Shown here piece after piece: positions 34,046 to 46,100 of a DNA stretch of 64,000 nt (positions within the stretch are counted from its first letter, which is position 1; every line of letters begins with the position of its first letter). Both the position numbers and the translations under genes were made by a program. Under the pieces are notes generated by a model. The model saw nothing but the letters and a program-made list of their open reading frames with translations, ran no database searches and had not been told where the DNA came from. The stretch spans positions 38,588,287-38,652,286 of the forward strand of contig NC_092326.1 of assembly GCF_036785885.1 (NCBI RefSeq), in the 5' to 3' direction. The stretch comes from Coffea arabica. Its lineage: Eukaryota; Streptophyta; Magnoliopsida; Gentianales; Rubiaceae.

Positions 34046-35829
34046 TGATAAGTGACTAATTTACGTAATAATTGAATGATATTTTATGTTATTTTTAGTC
34101 ACTTTGGTTATATTATTGGAAGAAAATGAATCATTTTGGCTATAATTGGGGGAAAATGTCTTAAGTGATTTAATGAGGTTTTTATCACTTTTTACTTGCA
34201 TTTTGTGCATTTTTGACAGTTTTGACATATTTTCGTATTTCGGCTATAACTTGAGTTACAGTGATTGGATTGAAATGATTCTTGTACCATTTTGAAGCTA
34301 AAAGATATATCTATATTTGGTATGAAGACATCAAAGTCCAATTCAGTCGTTTTCCTAGTCAAAAAGTCGAAACACAAAAACTTATCTGGATGGTCAAAAG
34401 CTGAAACCCAGAATTGACCAGTCTATGATATTTCGACCATATCTCCGTTCACCGATCTCCAAATTCGATGATTCTTAAAGCATTGGAACGCTAATTCAAA
34501 GGGCTACAACTTTTGTGTTTTGCATAATAGGCAGTTCTACGGCTATTATAGAGAAAATTGCAGTTTAAGTGAGGTCAAAAGTGAAAACACGTATGGCAGC
34601 CGAATTTCTGCACTTTACTCAGCTATTTTTCTCATCTTCACACTACTTTCCAGCCAGAGTTGGAGAGAAAACATAGGTTGCATATGTTTCTGATGCACAA
34701 AGGAAGAAAAATAGCTTATTGTCAAGTAAAAAATATACGGTAGAATCAAGAGGCTGGAACTTTGTTTTGTTGACTTGGTTAACACCAGATTTAGAGAATC
34801 AAAGGGGAAAAGAAAAATACGGTAGGTGAATGGAGGATATCAGAATTTTAGGATAAAAACTGAGGCTGGTCATATTCTCTTGGGCGAGCAATTTTTGGAG
34901 AAGCTTGGAGTCTGCAAAAATGTAGCTCTTCCATTTTCTGTATGTTAGATTAGTTTAGTTTAGAGTAGTATAGCTCATCCACTCTTGTATATTGGCTAGA
35001 TTATGATGAAGATGGAGATGAAGAAGGAGGAGTTAAACCTCATGTGACAAGGGTTATCTCTTCTCAAACTCTTTATCTTTTGTATTGGATTTTTAAGTAT
35101 GGTTAATATGCAAGTTCTGGATTTTGTGTTTATTATTTATCTTTAAAGTTTATGCCTTGGGTTTGGTTGAACTTTCTATGATTGTTAGTGTTTATTATTT
35201 GGTTATTTGATGCCATTATTTGAGCAAGTTATTTAGTACTTTAGTTCTTTAAATCATGATTAATCTGGTACCATTAATTGTGATTATCTAAGGTGTTGTT
35301 TCTGCAATGAAAATTGAGATTTAACACTGGTTCAAGAGTGCTAAACATAGGGAGTACACTCACGAGAGTAGAAGTGCACCTATGTGATTTTAGTGATTCA
35401 TTTCATGTAATTTCACAGAAGAAATGAACTTGTAACTAATTTCATAACCATGAGAATAGGTATGGATTAGTTATGAGTATAATTGATTCACTACGAAAGT
35501 AGGATTCATATGCATAAGGAAATTACACCATAACTAGCCAAGATAGTAGTTCTCAATGATCCAAAAATAATACTTGCATGAGTAGTTAGGGATACCATAA
35601 CCTAAGGAGCTTTCATTTGTTATTTTCTTGTATAAGTTCAGTAGATTTACTTGTTATAATTTATTAATAGTCTAAATAATAGAGAAACTTTAGTAGTGCT
35701 GATAATTGTTCAATCTTTCTCATGGAATGAACTCGATATATATCCTAAACTATTAGTTGACCTGTATACTTGCAGTGAAATTGGTGTAAATCAGATTTTT
35801 TAACTTGTATGTATAGCAAAATCCCATCA
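34046..35829 (+). repeat. Solo LTR, same family as the 40090-48476 element
   Basis: Starts TGATAAGTGACTAATTTACG and ends CCCATCA; 1784 bp; ATCAT duplication exact at 34041-34045 and 35830-35834. No internal region remains. Confidence 0.93.
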
Positions 35830-35834
35830 ATCAT

Positions 35835-36639
35835 GTCTCTTCATAGTAAATGAAAACGCGTGTAATGCATTCAAATGTGTATTGTGAAAAATGAGGAGAG
35901 AATTCATTGAAGAGAAGTCAACCCCTCTTCTAATCCCAAGTTGACACCTTCTTGTCCCATCACCTAACCTTTTCTCCAAGCACAACCCGGCTCTTTCCAA
36001 TACCCTTCACACTCAACCACCAATCCAAAAACCCACCTTTCTCTAAAATGTAGACGAGCACAACCCCATTTTCTTCTCGCATCAGCCCTCTCCTTTACGA
36101 GCTGCCTTCCATTCAATGGAAATAAAAGCCTACACACATCGATTAATGCATCCAAAAAGAGTCAACAATGCTAAACCTTAGTTAACTAATCTCTACCTAA
36201 TTTTCCAATTTTATCCAAGAAAAATAGAAAGAACAATAATAAGTTATAATAGTGATACATGTTTGAATTACAATTACGAGATATCACCAATCTTACGAGA
36301 AGTCAAATTTAATACATGCTGATAAACAAAATAATCATCTCATTAAGATACTAATATATTGAAAAAATAGCATTAAGATAGTAGTTTTGTTTCATTATAA
36401 CAATAATAAATTTGTTCTCTCAATCAAGTGACGTTGGTCTAAATGTTCGGACTTGAAAATGAATCAACTCAACTGATGATTCCTTCTGCTTAGCTAAAAC
36501 ATAATTTAGAACAGCCTAAATCATTAAAACTCTTTTCCTTTTTATTAGTCTTGAGATGATTTTCGTTTCAGTAACTACAATGAGACTAACGAGCTAATGT
36601 GCAATACACTGCTACTATTGCAACTAGTAGTATACATAT
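35835..36639. other. Intergenic, no gene recognised
   Basis: A frame on the minus strand at 35964-36155 has no recognisable motif and is not called. Confidence 0.4.
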
Positions 36640-36895
36640 CAAGAGTAAGATTTAAAGGGAAGTGAGGCTACAAACCTGGTAGTAGGTATAGCTGGAGGCA
36701 TAGCCTCTATCAAGTTTTCTCTTTTTCTCCTCCATTAATAGCTATGGTTTAAAATTCTTCAGAATTTAAGAATAGCTATCCTGATAACTGTCATTTACAT
36801 CCCTCAAGTCCAAACATCTGCATATATATAAGCTTCTCTTCTTAAACAAAAGTGAGCTTAACTAAAATCCCACTACTAAAATCCTAACTTTACTA
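36640..36895 (+). pseudogene. Phylloplanin-locus promoter relic, second
   Basis: Contains GGGAAGTGAGGCTACAAACC (compare 56845-56865) and, at 36770-36880, ATAGCTATCCTGATAAC, a TATATATAAGCTTCTCTTC block and CTAAAATCCC, parallel to 37505-37610 before phylloplanin-like copy 2. The coding part is absent. Confidence 0.5.
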
Positions 36896-37618
36896 GTGAT
36901 GTTGGAGCAAATTTTGTTGCTGGGCCCCTTTTTCTGCTTACAATTTTTTTTTTTTTTGGGCATGCAAAATTTTGCCTTGTTTTTGTTTAAGGTGATGTAT
37001 TTGGCTTTCGAATTGTATAGGGTTTTAAAATTTTAATGATGGCTTGTTAAGGGAGGAGTAAATATGATTGTACACTAATCCGTATAGCAAATACAACAAA
37101 AATATACCACTATAATGTGAACGACTGTACTTGTCCAAGTCCCTATTTTTCCCTGTGAAAGCAAACTCTTGGCCACTACTTTTCTCACGCCTATCTTTAT
37201 TTTATCCCTTTATGTTAGGTATTTCCATCCCTGATTTGTAGATATTTTCGCCTATGTCTTACATGAAGTGATAAATAATTAAGGATAGAGAGAGCTGTAG
37301 TGTGTGTGAAACTTCCAAAATTACAGACTTGTCATGCTACTAAACTTCAAAAGAAAATAGACCCAATAGCTATGAAGTTTACAAAAGTGGATACCTATTA
37401 TCAAACCAATCATTCTCGTATTTCCTAGATGAAGTGGTCATAATTTCTAACCTAGCAAAAATACGAAAAAAACTTGAAAGGGTAAATAGGTGTAAGACTT
37501 CAAAGGATAGCTACCTTGATAACCATCATCTACATTCCCCAGGGCCAAAATTCTATTATATAAGCTTGTCTTCTCCCAAGCATTCCCAGCAAAAGCCTCA
37601 TACTTGATATCTGCAGTC
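36896..37618 (+). promoter_or_regulatory. Promoter region of phylloplanin-like copy 2
   Basis: A TATA box (TTATATAAG, about 37556-37563) lies about 60 bp before the ATG at 37619. The farther upstream part is AT-rich with no gene. Confidence 0.6.
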
Positions 37619-37645
37619 ATGGCTTCTCATCCACATAATGATTTG
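37619..37645 (+). pseudogene. Phylloplanin-like copy 2, first nine codons (5' piece)
   Basis: ATG at 37619 starts a nine-codon piece that ends exactly at the ATTTG target duplication (37641-37645). The Tat element begins at 37646. The gene resumes in frame at 55499, where the hydrophobic signal segment continues. Without the element the reading frame is unbroken across this point. Confidence 0.85.
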
Positions 37646-38082
37646 TGTAGTGGGGCCCATGTGCACATCGCCCTGGCCCGCGAGCTCGGACAGGAGGAGG
37701 GGCTCGGCCCTGCAGGTCAGCTCGGAGGCCATGAGGGTACGGCCTCCCCGAGCGGATGGGCCGCATGGGCTGCAGAGTCCAAGCTCGTCGTAACTGGATA
37801 GTGGAGCCCTAGGGAGAGTTCTTCTCCAACAAGGACTCCCTGTTTTACTAGGAAACTACTACCTATGGCCCTATAAATACCACGCGTGGGGAAAACACAA
37901 GGTACGCCATTCTTAGTACAAAGAGTATATTGCTTTTATTTCCGAAATCTCTTCTGACTTGATCGTCGGAGTTGCTTCAGGGGAATTAGCCCCGCAGCTC
38001 GTTCACATACAGGTCGGACGCCTCACCAGCTCGCTTCCCAGGCTACAGCCCAGCTTGGATCTTCACTTCGGCAGTCGCATCA
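37646..38082 (+). repeat. 5' LTR of the Tat element
   Basis: 437 bp, TG..CA, TATA box CTATAAATA at about 37871-37879. Confidence 0.94.
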
Positions 38083-38084
38083 AT

Positions 38085-38098
38085 TGGCGCCGTCTGTG
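38085..38098 (+). other. Primer-binding site, Asp-tRNA-like
   Basis: TGGCGCCGT followed by CTGTG; the first nine bases fit the Asp tRNA complement. Confidence 0.65.
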
Positions 38099-38131
38099 AG
38101 AAACAGTTCTCTCTTTTCTTTCGCGAAAAGC

Positions 38132-39715
38132 ATGCCAAAAACTAGATCTCAGAGGAACGTGGATGGTTCTGAGGGGAACGGGCAAGGTGATCAACAGCAC
38201 GTTCACCAGGACACCTTCGTGGAGAACGAAAGGATCGAGCTCTTGCGGATCCCGCCAGAACAGTTGGTGCAGTCGGTAGCCGCGAACTTGCCTACTTTCG
38301 AGGCCATCGTGAAATACCTGAAGGGACAATCCGGAGTCCCTTCCAGCCCGGAGCCCCGGACGCAAAAAGCTGATGGAACGGGGAATTCGGAATCCCGATC
38401 AGGGAGTCCTAGCCCCCGACCGAAGAGGGCACGAAAGGAGCTCACGCGCGAGCAGGTCCAGGTTCCGGAGCCCTCTCACAGGAATTCCCGAACTGACCAC
38501 CCGGAGCCCATCCTGAGGCCCTCACGGGTGGAGGGCCCTCCCAGGAAGGAGGAGTACCAGATCTAGGATGAACTGGATCTAATGCTGGATCCGGAGTCGG
38601 ACAGGTACACCGCCTTTCCCTTCGTGCCTGATATCGAGGACTATCCCCTGCCAGCAAAGTTCAAGATACCGTCCATGAAGTCCTACGACGCGACCACAGA
38701 TCCAAAAGACCACCTGTTCGCATTCTTGACTCAGATGCGCTTGCAGACGGCTGCTGATGCGGTCAGGTGCAAGACCTTCCCAATGTTTCTGGAAGGAAAG
38801 GCCCGACAGTGGTTCCAGGGATTGCCTCCCAGGTCAGTTCGGTCATTTAGCCAGCTCGCGCGGCTGTTCGCAGCTCAGTTCGTGTCCTCACGCGCCTTCT
38901 CCAAAACCACGGCTCATTTGATGCCTGTTCATCAAGGGCCTGAGGAGTCACTGCGCGAGTATATGGTACGCTTCAACAATGAATCCCTTCAGGTTCGGGA
39001 CCGAGATGACAAGGTGGTGATGGCCGCCTTCGTCAATGGGTTGCGCAAACAGAAGCTGTATACGGAGTTCGTAGAAAAACCTCCCAAGTCCGTCCGGGAG
39101 ATGTTAGACCGAGCTCATGAGAAGGCGAACGCCGAAGAGGCCAATCGATTAAAAGGCGCCCAGGAGAGGTTGCGAGACGACAAGCGCAGGAAGGGCGCCA
39201 ACCTGGGAGAGTCGCGACCAGGTCAGGGGCGGAAGAGCGTATTCTAGCGCTTACCTCGGAGCCGACCATGGGAGAAGGAAAAAGCCTGGACTTCACTCAC
39301 AGCACCCAGAGCTCGGGTTCTTGCCGTAATGGAACAACAAGGGATCTCCCGCCCTCCTCGGCCGCTGGCTGGCGACAAAAGCCAGCGGGACCAAGGCTTG
39401 TACTGTGCCTACCATCGGGACGTCGGGCACGATACTGAGGACTGCCGTCACCTTAAAAAGGAAATCGAAAAGCTGATTCGAAGAGGTAATCTTGGTCAGT
39501 TTATCCGTGAGAGAACAACTGATCAAAAGCAAGGGAGGTTCAAACGAGATCGGGCGGCCAGCTCGCACGACCGAACCCGGGTCCATCGAGGACGAACTCC
39601 AGAGCAGGGAGTTCAGAACCTAGCGGGAGTGATCAACACTATTGCAGGGGGACCTGCTGGGGGAGATAGCCATACCGACCTCCCCCCAGTGGGGAGAGCT
39701 GGAACAAATGCTTAA
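38132..39715 (+). pseudogene. Tat element gag, interrupted by in-frame stops
   Basis: From ATG 38132 one frame runs through an N-terminal disordered part, the gag domain (FKIPSMKSYDATTDPKDHL; ARQWFQGLP; FVSSRAFSKT) and a CCHC-like zinc finger near 39405-39440 (CAYHRDVGHDTEDC). TAG stops lie at 38564-38566 and 39245-39247. Both fit C-to-T change of Gln codons, though the second is less certain. The frame changes again after 39715. Confidence 0.85.
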
Positions 39716-39717
39716 AG

Positions 39718-40089
39718 ATGTACGAGGAGATCATCTATGGGCCGGAGGACGCGGTACCCTTAGCTTCCAACAACCATGAGGCAATTGTGATAGAAGTCAT
39801 CACATGTAACTACAAAGTAAAGAAAGTATACATCGACAATGGGAGCGCCATCGATGTGCTGTACTACAAGACCTTCAGAGAACTGCAGCTGGAGGATAAG
39901 CAGCTCATCCCAATTCGTACTCCTTTGATAGGCTTTGCAGGTCCGCCAGTAAGGCCAGAGGGAATGATAACCCTCATGGTCACTGTAGGGAAATCACCGA
40001 AGTGCCGAACTGTTCCGATGAATTTCGCGGTGGTAAAGGAGCCATCCTCCTACAACATGATACTAGGACGACCAACCCTAAACGCACTC
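39718..40089 (+). pseudogene. Tat element pol, 5' part (protease)
   Basis: Retroviral-type aspartic protease with VYIDNGSAIDVLY and, near the end, NMILGRPTLNAL. It reads up to the CACTC duplication of the inner element and resumes in frame at 48482. Confidence 0.88.
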
Positions 40090-41871
40090 TGATAAGTGAC
40101 TAATTTACGTAATAATTGTATGACATTTTATATTATTTTTAGTCACTTTGGTTATATTATTGGAAGAATATGAATCATTTTCGCTATAATTGGTGAAAAA
40201 TGCTTTTAAGTGATTAAATGAGGTTTTTATCACTTTTTACTTGGATTTTGTGTATTTTGACAGTTTTGACACATTTTCGTATTTCGGCTATAACTTGAGC
40301 TACAATGATCGGATTAACATGATTCTTGAACCAATTTGAAGATAAGAGATAGATCTACAACTTTGGTGAAGACATCTAAATCCAATTTGAAGGTTTTCCA
40401 GGTCAAAATGCCGAATTACAATAGCAAATTTCTACTGGTCGAAACTGGAACAGGGCAATGAGCAGGTAAGGGTATTTCGGTCATTGCTCAGCCTACACAG
40501 ATCCAAATGAGATGATTCTTGATGCATTGGAAAGCTAACTCAAAGAGCTACAAGTTTTATGTTTTGGTCAAGAGCTAAATCAGCTTTTATCATCAAGAAA
40601 AGTTCAGTTGAAATTGAGTCAAAATCGGAGCAGAGCTGGAAATTGAACCAGAAGTGACCAAATGGTCACTGTTGCAATCCGGCCGGAATTTGGCCGGATT
40701 TGTGGCCGGATTCCTGGCCGGATTGTGGTCAGAAAAGGCTGCTTTGTACGCGTAAAACTCAATTTCACCTTCACCAACTCACATGTGATGCTATACATGT
40801 GAGAAACATTCCCAACTGTAAAAGGGAGATGTAATCCTCATTTCTTGACCATATTTCATCATAAAATAGCCAAGATTGCAAGATTGAAGGGGATCCAATA
40901 ATAGAGAGCAAAAAGGAGATGGAGTTCATAGCAGAAAAATAGGGAGGACATACGGGAGAGAACTTGAAGTGCAGAAATGTAGTTCTTTCATTTCCTTAGT
41001 GTAGTAAGTGTAGTTAATCCATTCTTGTATAATAGCTAGATTAGGATGAAGATGGAGATAAAGAAGGAGGAGTTGAAGCTCAAGTGACATGGGTTATCTC
41101 TACTCCAATTCTTTATCTTTTGTATTGGATTCTTAACTATGGTTATAATGCAAGTTCTGGAATTTATGTTTATTATTTGTTTCTAAAGTTTATGCCTTGG
41201 GTTTGGTTGAACTTCCTATGATTGTTAGTGTTTATTATTTGGCTATTTGATTGCTAGTATTTGAGCAAGTTATTTAGCACTTTAGCTCTTTAAATCATGA
41301 TTAATCTGGTACCATTAATTGTGATTATCTAAGGTGTTATTTCTGCAATGAAAATTGAGATTTAACATTAGTTCAATAAGTGCTAAACATGGGGAGTACA
41401 CTCACGAGAGTAGAGGTGCACCTATGGGGTTTTGGTGATTAATTTCATGTAATTTCATTGAAAAAATAAACTTGTAGCTAATTTCATAACCATGAGAATA
41501 GGTATGGATTAGTTATGAGTATAATTGATTCACTACGAAAGTAGGATTCAAATGCATAAGGAAATTACACCATAACTAGCTTAGATGTAGTACTCAATGA
41601 TCCAAAAATAGCACTTGCATGAGTAGTTAGGGATACCACAACCTAAGGAGCTTTCATTTGTTATTTTCTTGCATAAGTTCAGTAGGTTTTACTTGTTATA
41701 ATTTATTGATAGTCTAAATAATAGAGAAGCTTTAGTAATACCGGTAATTGTTCACTCTTCCCTGTGGGATCGACCCGATATATACCATAAACTACTAGTT
41801 GATCTGTATACTTGCAGTGAACGGGTGTAATTCGGTATTTTTTAGCTTGCACGTATGTAAAATACCCGTCA
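40090..41871 (+). repeat. 5' LTR of the nested element
   Basis: 1782 bp, starts TGATAAGTGAC, ends ACCCGTCA. Contains a CCGG-rich stretch at 40677-40730. Confidence 0.95.
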
Positions 41872-41877
41872 AGTTTT

Positions 41878-41895
41878 TGGCGCCGTTGCCGGGGA
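41878..41895 (+). other. Primer-binding site, Asp tRNA
   Basis: TGGCGCCGTTGCCGGGGA, the complement of the plant Asp tRNA 3' end. Confidence 0.9.
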
Positions 41896-42062
41896 TGATT
41901 TGGCAATATCGGTGTGAAGAGCAACTTTATTAGTTTAGACATAATATTAGTTATAATGTGAATGTTATTTTTTGTTATTTTTGTATTTTATGTGTATGTG
42001 TTTCATTACCTATTTTTCTTACTAATTTTGCTTTTGAGGTTGTTTAAAAGCAATTTTAGGTA

Positions 42063-43145
42063 ATGAGAAGGGTAGGTCAATTTGGAGGACAATGCTTGAG
42101 AAGTGGAAGATTGGCAATAGATGGTTACCAAGTGCAAAGCTTCTTCAACAGAGGTAACCAAGAATTTATTGAGTGTATGTCTTTTGAAAATGGTTTGAAG
42201 TGCTTAAAGGCAAAATTTGATGTAATCATGTTACAAGTTCAAATGGACACAATTATGCATGAAATTGAGCAAGGGAGGAATTTTAATGCTTTTAATTCTT
42301 ATCATATGATTTGTGACTTGTGTGGAGGTTATCATGCAACTAATACATGTATGCAAGCACAAAATGTGGATTACTATGATGAATTAGAGCATTACAATCC
42401 TTGTTTTGATCAATATAGTGCTAATTGGAGCAATTCTCCTGCTTATGGTTGGGATAATCAATTTACTTATAGTAATTCTTCATATTTTTATGATTACCAA
42501 TCTGAATGTGTCCAATATGAATCAAAACCATCTTGGGAGTTGGCAATAGAAAAAGTAGCTAATGATTCTAAGCCATCTTGGGAGTTAGCTATAGAAAAAT
42601 TAGCTAATATGACTTTCGACCGTTTTGATAGGATTGAGAAAAGAATAGATGAATTAACTTCTCACTTTGGCAGAATAAATGAGCAATTGAATGCATTGTG
42701 TGAAGTTATTTCTTCTAATAATTTGCAAAATGATCCTAGCATGAATGGTAGGAATGTTGTATGTGAAAATGGATTGCATTTTGATGAAAATGATGAATCT
42801 CAATTGTGTTTCAATGAGCAAATGTCCATTTCACATGATAATATCTTTGGAACTAACATTGAACCGCAAGAGGTGAGCCTTAACGACTCATTTTTCACCC
42901 CTCTTGAGGAGAGTATTGAAAGTGTAGGTTCTAAGGGTATTCTTGCCCAAGACATCCTCATTGCACCTCCTTTGATAAGTTCTCAAGTGGTATATTTTCA
43001 AGGTAATATTTATGAAACACTTGGAATAGGTAAGCTACTTCCATTTCTCACATCATTAGATCATGTGGCTTTTGCTATAAAGTCACCTTTTAATGATCCA
43101 CCACGACCTAAAATGGTGGATTATTCGTTAACTAAACCTCCTTGA
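42063..43145 (+). CDS. Gag-related protein of the nested element, 360 aa
   Basis: Open from the first ATG after the primer site. It has a zinc-finger-like CDLCGGYHATNTC near residue 80, of the kind seen C-terminally in Athila gag, a Tyr/Asn/Ser-rich middle, and a duplicated 15-residue unit (KPSWELAIEK.AN) near residues 155-180. A helical part (IEKRIDELTSHFGRINEQL) follows. The N-terminal gag domain is lacking. Whether it is translated or useful is unknown; it is uninterrupted. Confidence 0.6.
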   Translation: MRRVGQFGGQCLRSGRLAIDGYQVQSFFNRGNQEFIECMSFENGLKCLKAKFDVIMLQVQMDTIMHEIEQGRNFNAFNSYHMICDLCGGYHATNTCMQAQNVDYYDELEHYNPCFDQYSANWSNSPAYGWDNQFTYSNSSYFYDYQSECVQYESKPSWELAIEKVANDSKPSWELAIEKLANMTFDRFDRIEKRIDELTSHFGRINEQLNALCEVISSNNLQNDPSMNGRNVVCENGLHFDENDESQLCFNEQMSISHDNIFGTNIEPQEVSLNDSFFTPLEESIESVGSKGILAQDILIAPPLISSQVVYFQGNIYETLGIGKLLPFLTSLDHVAFAIKSPFNDPPRPKMVDYSLTKPP

Positions 43146-46100
43146 AAAATGAGGTTAAATAGTCAAGCTATTGACTTTAAAGAAGCGCTTATTGGGAGGC
43201 AACCCAATGTTTGTTTAAGTTCGTGTTACTTTGGAGTGATTTTATGTTTAAAGTATAAGTTTGAGTAATTTTGTTGTTTTTCATTTGTAGGTTTTGAAAA
43301 AGTGATCAAATGAGGTGAAAAGGGCGAAGTTTGATCAAAGATCTCAATACCTCAAATTCAGTAATTATGGTTTTTGATGCATTAAAGAGGTTTAGAATGC
43401 ATGTTTAGATCATTTTACATGTGCGTGAATGGTTTATTTTGACATAGAAATGATCTAGGGTGTATTTTGAAGAATTGAGGTCAAACTGAAAATTGCAAAA
43501 ATTCTGCAATAAGTGCAGATTCAAAGGATCCGAGCTCGGATCCACTTCTGCAATCAGAGAAAAACTTCGAGCTTCTTGATCCGAGCTCAATCATCATGAT
43601 CCGACCTCGGATCCTTTTAAAAACGAAGGCTTGGATCACTTTTCAACTCCACTTTTCGTCTTGTTGGCTTGTTTTTAGTAAGTTTTAGTTGTTCGATTAA
43701 TGTTTTTTTTGTGTTTTGTAGGTGGCAATGACAAGAGTTCATGCAAATGATCTCAATTGCAAAGGTGTTTATATTATGGTAACGGGAGTTTTCATGTTCA
43801 ATTGCTGCATTTCATGCATTTAAAATGTTTCATGTTTAAGTTATATTCATGCATGATCATGTTAAATTTGAATTTTATTCAAAGAACATGAAGTAGGTTG
43901 AATGTGGAAGGTTGGCCAAGCAAATTTGGAGGAAAAACTGCAGAAAACAGCTTTTTCTGCAGCAAATCCGGCCATAAATCCGGCCAAATGTTGGCCGGAT
44001 TGAAGGCCGGATAGTCAGGGGAGAAAAGAAAATTTTTTCGAGCATTCTGGACAGAATCCGGCCGAAAATCCGGCCTGAAATCCGGCCAAAAACTGGCCGG
44101 ATTGTAAAAAAAAAAAAAAAAAATCCGTCCACTGTAGCAAATCCGGCCAAGAATCCGGCCGCAAATCCGGCCAAGAATCCGGCCGGATATGCAACAGTAT
44201 AAAAAAAAAAAAATTTTTTTTTTTGCCCAAAATCCCTCCACGAATCCCTCCAATTTTTGGCCGGATTGTGAACAGTAACCAGCGTAAGATGAATCCGTTT
44301 CACGGATTCCTCACAATTTTTCTCTCTTCTTCTTCAACCCAACTCACACACTAACACCTCAAACACACACCACTCACTAAAACACCACTTTTCACCATTT
44401 AGTCTTCAAATAACCTTCACCAAATCACTTTCTCCCATCCTCTAGAGTGAATTTCATAGTTCATATTTTTTCAAAAACAACTCTAAAGTAGTTTCAAGCT
44501 TACCATTAGTTAGGGTTCTACCTTCTTGAAATCACTCAATTGAGGTCAAATTGGAGTAAGTTTCTTGGGGGTTTTCACATCATATTCATCTCTAAACATC
44601 ACCAAACCACCTTGAGGTAACAATTCTTCACCTAACTTTGTTATTTGAATTTTGCCATGAATGAATATTTTCTATTTTTAGGCAATTTTTAATATGTGAA
44701 GTTAGGTGCATTTATTTGAGCTTATTGATGCTATTGGTGATTGTTAGTGATAACTATATTTTGTGATTTGCATTTATTGTACTTATTTGGTGAATTTTTG
44801 CTAATTTTATGCTTAATTTGGCTTGATAACCAAGTTGCATATTAAGTGGCCAATGTAGCATTTTAATTAGGTTTGTGGGAGTTTATGATATTCATGTGAG
44901 TAATTTAGATTACCTAATGAATGAAAAGGTGCTTGGTTGAATAATTTCTTGAATTCTTAGGTAATTCTAAAAGAAGAGAAAATGGCCTTAATTGATGAAA
45001 TTCATAAATGCACTTATAATCCTTGTGGTTCAATGGTTTTTTGAATTCTCACGAAGGTCATGTATATTTTGGTTCGGTGTGTTTGCCTCCATTTTGAGAT
45101 TACTTTTGTACTTGCGGGGATTTGATCATTGATGACAAAATATATAAATGGAACTTATTTTGTTCATGATTGTGGATTTTTTTTTGTGTGAAATTAGCTT
45201 CCCTTTGCTTTGGATACTAATGCATATATTTGATTAGCAAAGATTAGCTCATTTCATGTTTTTATCCCTTGAACATTGTATGGTTCCACATGCTTGATCA
45301 TTTTTCCTTTTTCCTTGAATTGCATGATTTTGTTGATTGCAACCTTTTATTTTTAAGAAATTTATTTGTTTTGATTTTGTCTTTTTCAGGGTGCAACAAG
45401 TGAACTCTCCATTCTTTCTCAAATATGGTTGAAAATTCATCACTTGGACATGGATTCGGATTGCGCAAGTTCAATTGAGCAGTATTTCCTTTTACTCTTT
45501 ATTTATTTTCCTTTTCTCACATTGAGGACAATGTGAAATTTAAGTGTGGGGGAGGAAAATATTGAACTTGCATTTACTTGCCATGTGATGATTGTGGATA
45601 TAAATGCTTAGAAATGTTGGAATTGTGTGTGAATTATTTGCCATGTGGATAAATTTATTGAAATTGGGTTTGTTGGCAGGGAGTTTCGTCCATTTATAAG
45701 GGGAAACTCTGTCAAAATTTTTCAAAAGTCTTTTCCAATATTTCACTATGGCCCAAAAGTTTTTCAAATTTTTGCATTTCATTCAAAAAGGGCCAATTTG
45801 TTCCAACCTTAAGTGTTTAATTCTTCCAATTGTTGAAATGTTATATGTATTTTGGAAAGTTTATCCCTCATTTAACTTGGAAATGGTTATTACGCAATTA
45901 AAATTTTTACATTTTAGAAAGTATATTTGGTAAAGTGAGGAAAATTACGCCTATAATTTTACATGTTTAATGAAATTTCTTCTCTTTACTTAATTTTATA
46001 AATAAGTGATTGATATAGTTGATAAAAGGTTATACTCCTCCTTTGATTAGTCTTATATATTTTCTAAGAGGGAATATTTATTTATTGTCCTTTATTTCTA

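Noticed and set aside
34192..34377. Minus-strand frame inside the solo LTR
   Set aside because: Not kept in the other LTRs of the family.
35964..36155. 63-residue minus-strand frame
   Set aside because: No recognisable motif and no splice or promoter support.
43875..44303. Overlapping minus-strand frames with AGF/GRI repeats
   Set aside because: They come from the ATCCGGCC array and poly-A runs read in three frames; there is no protein family or codon pattern.
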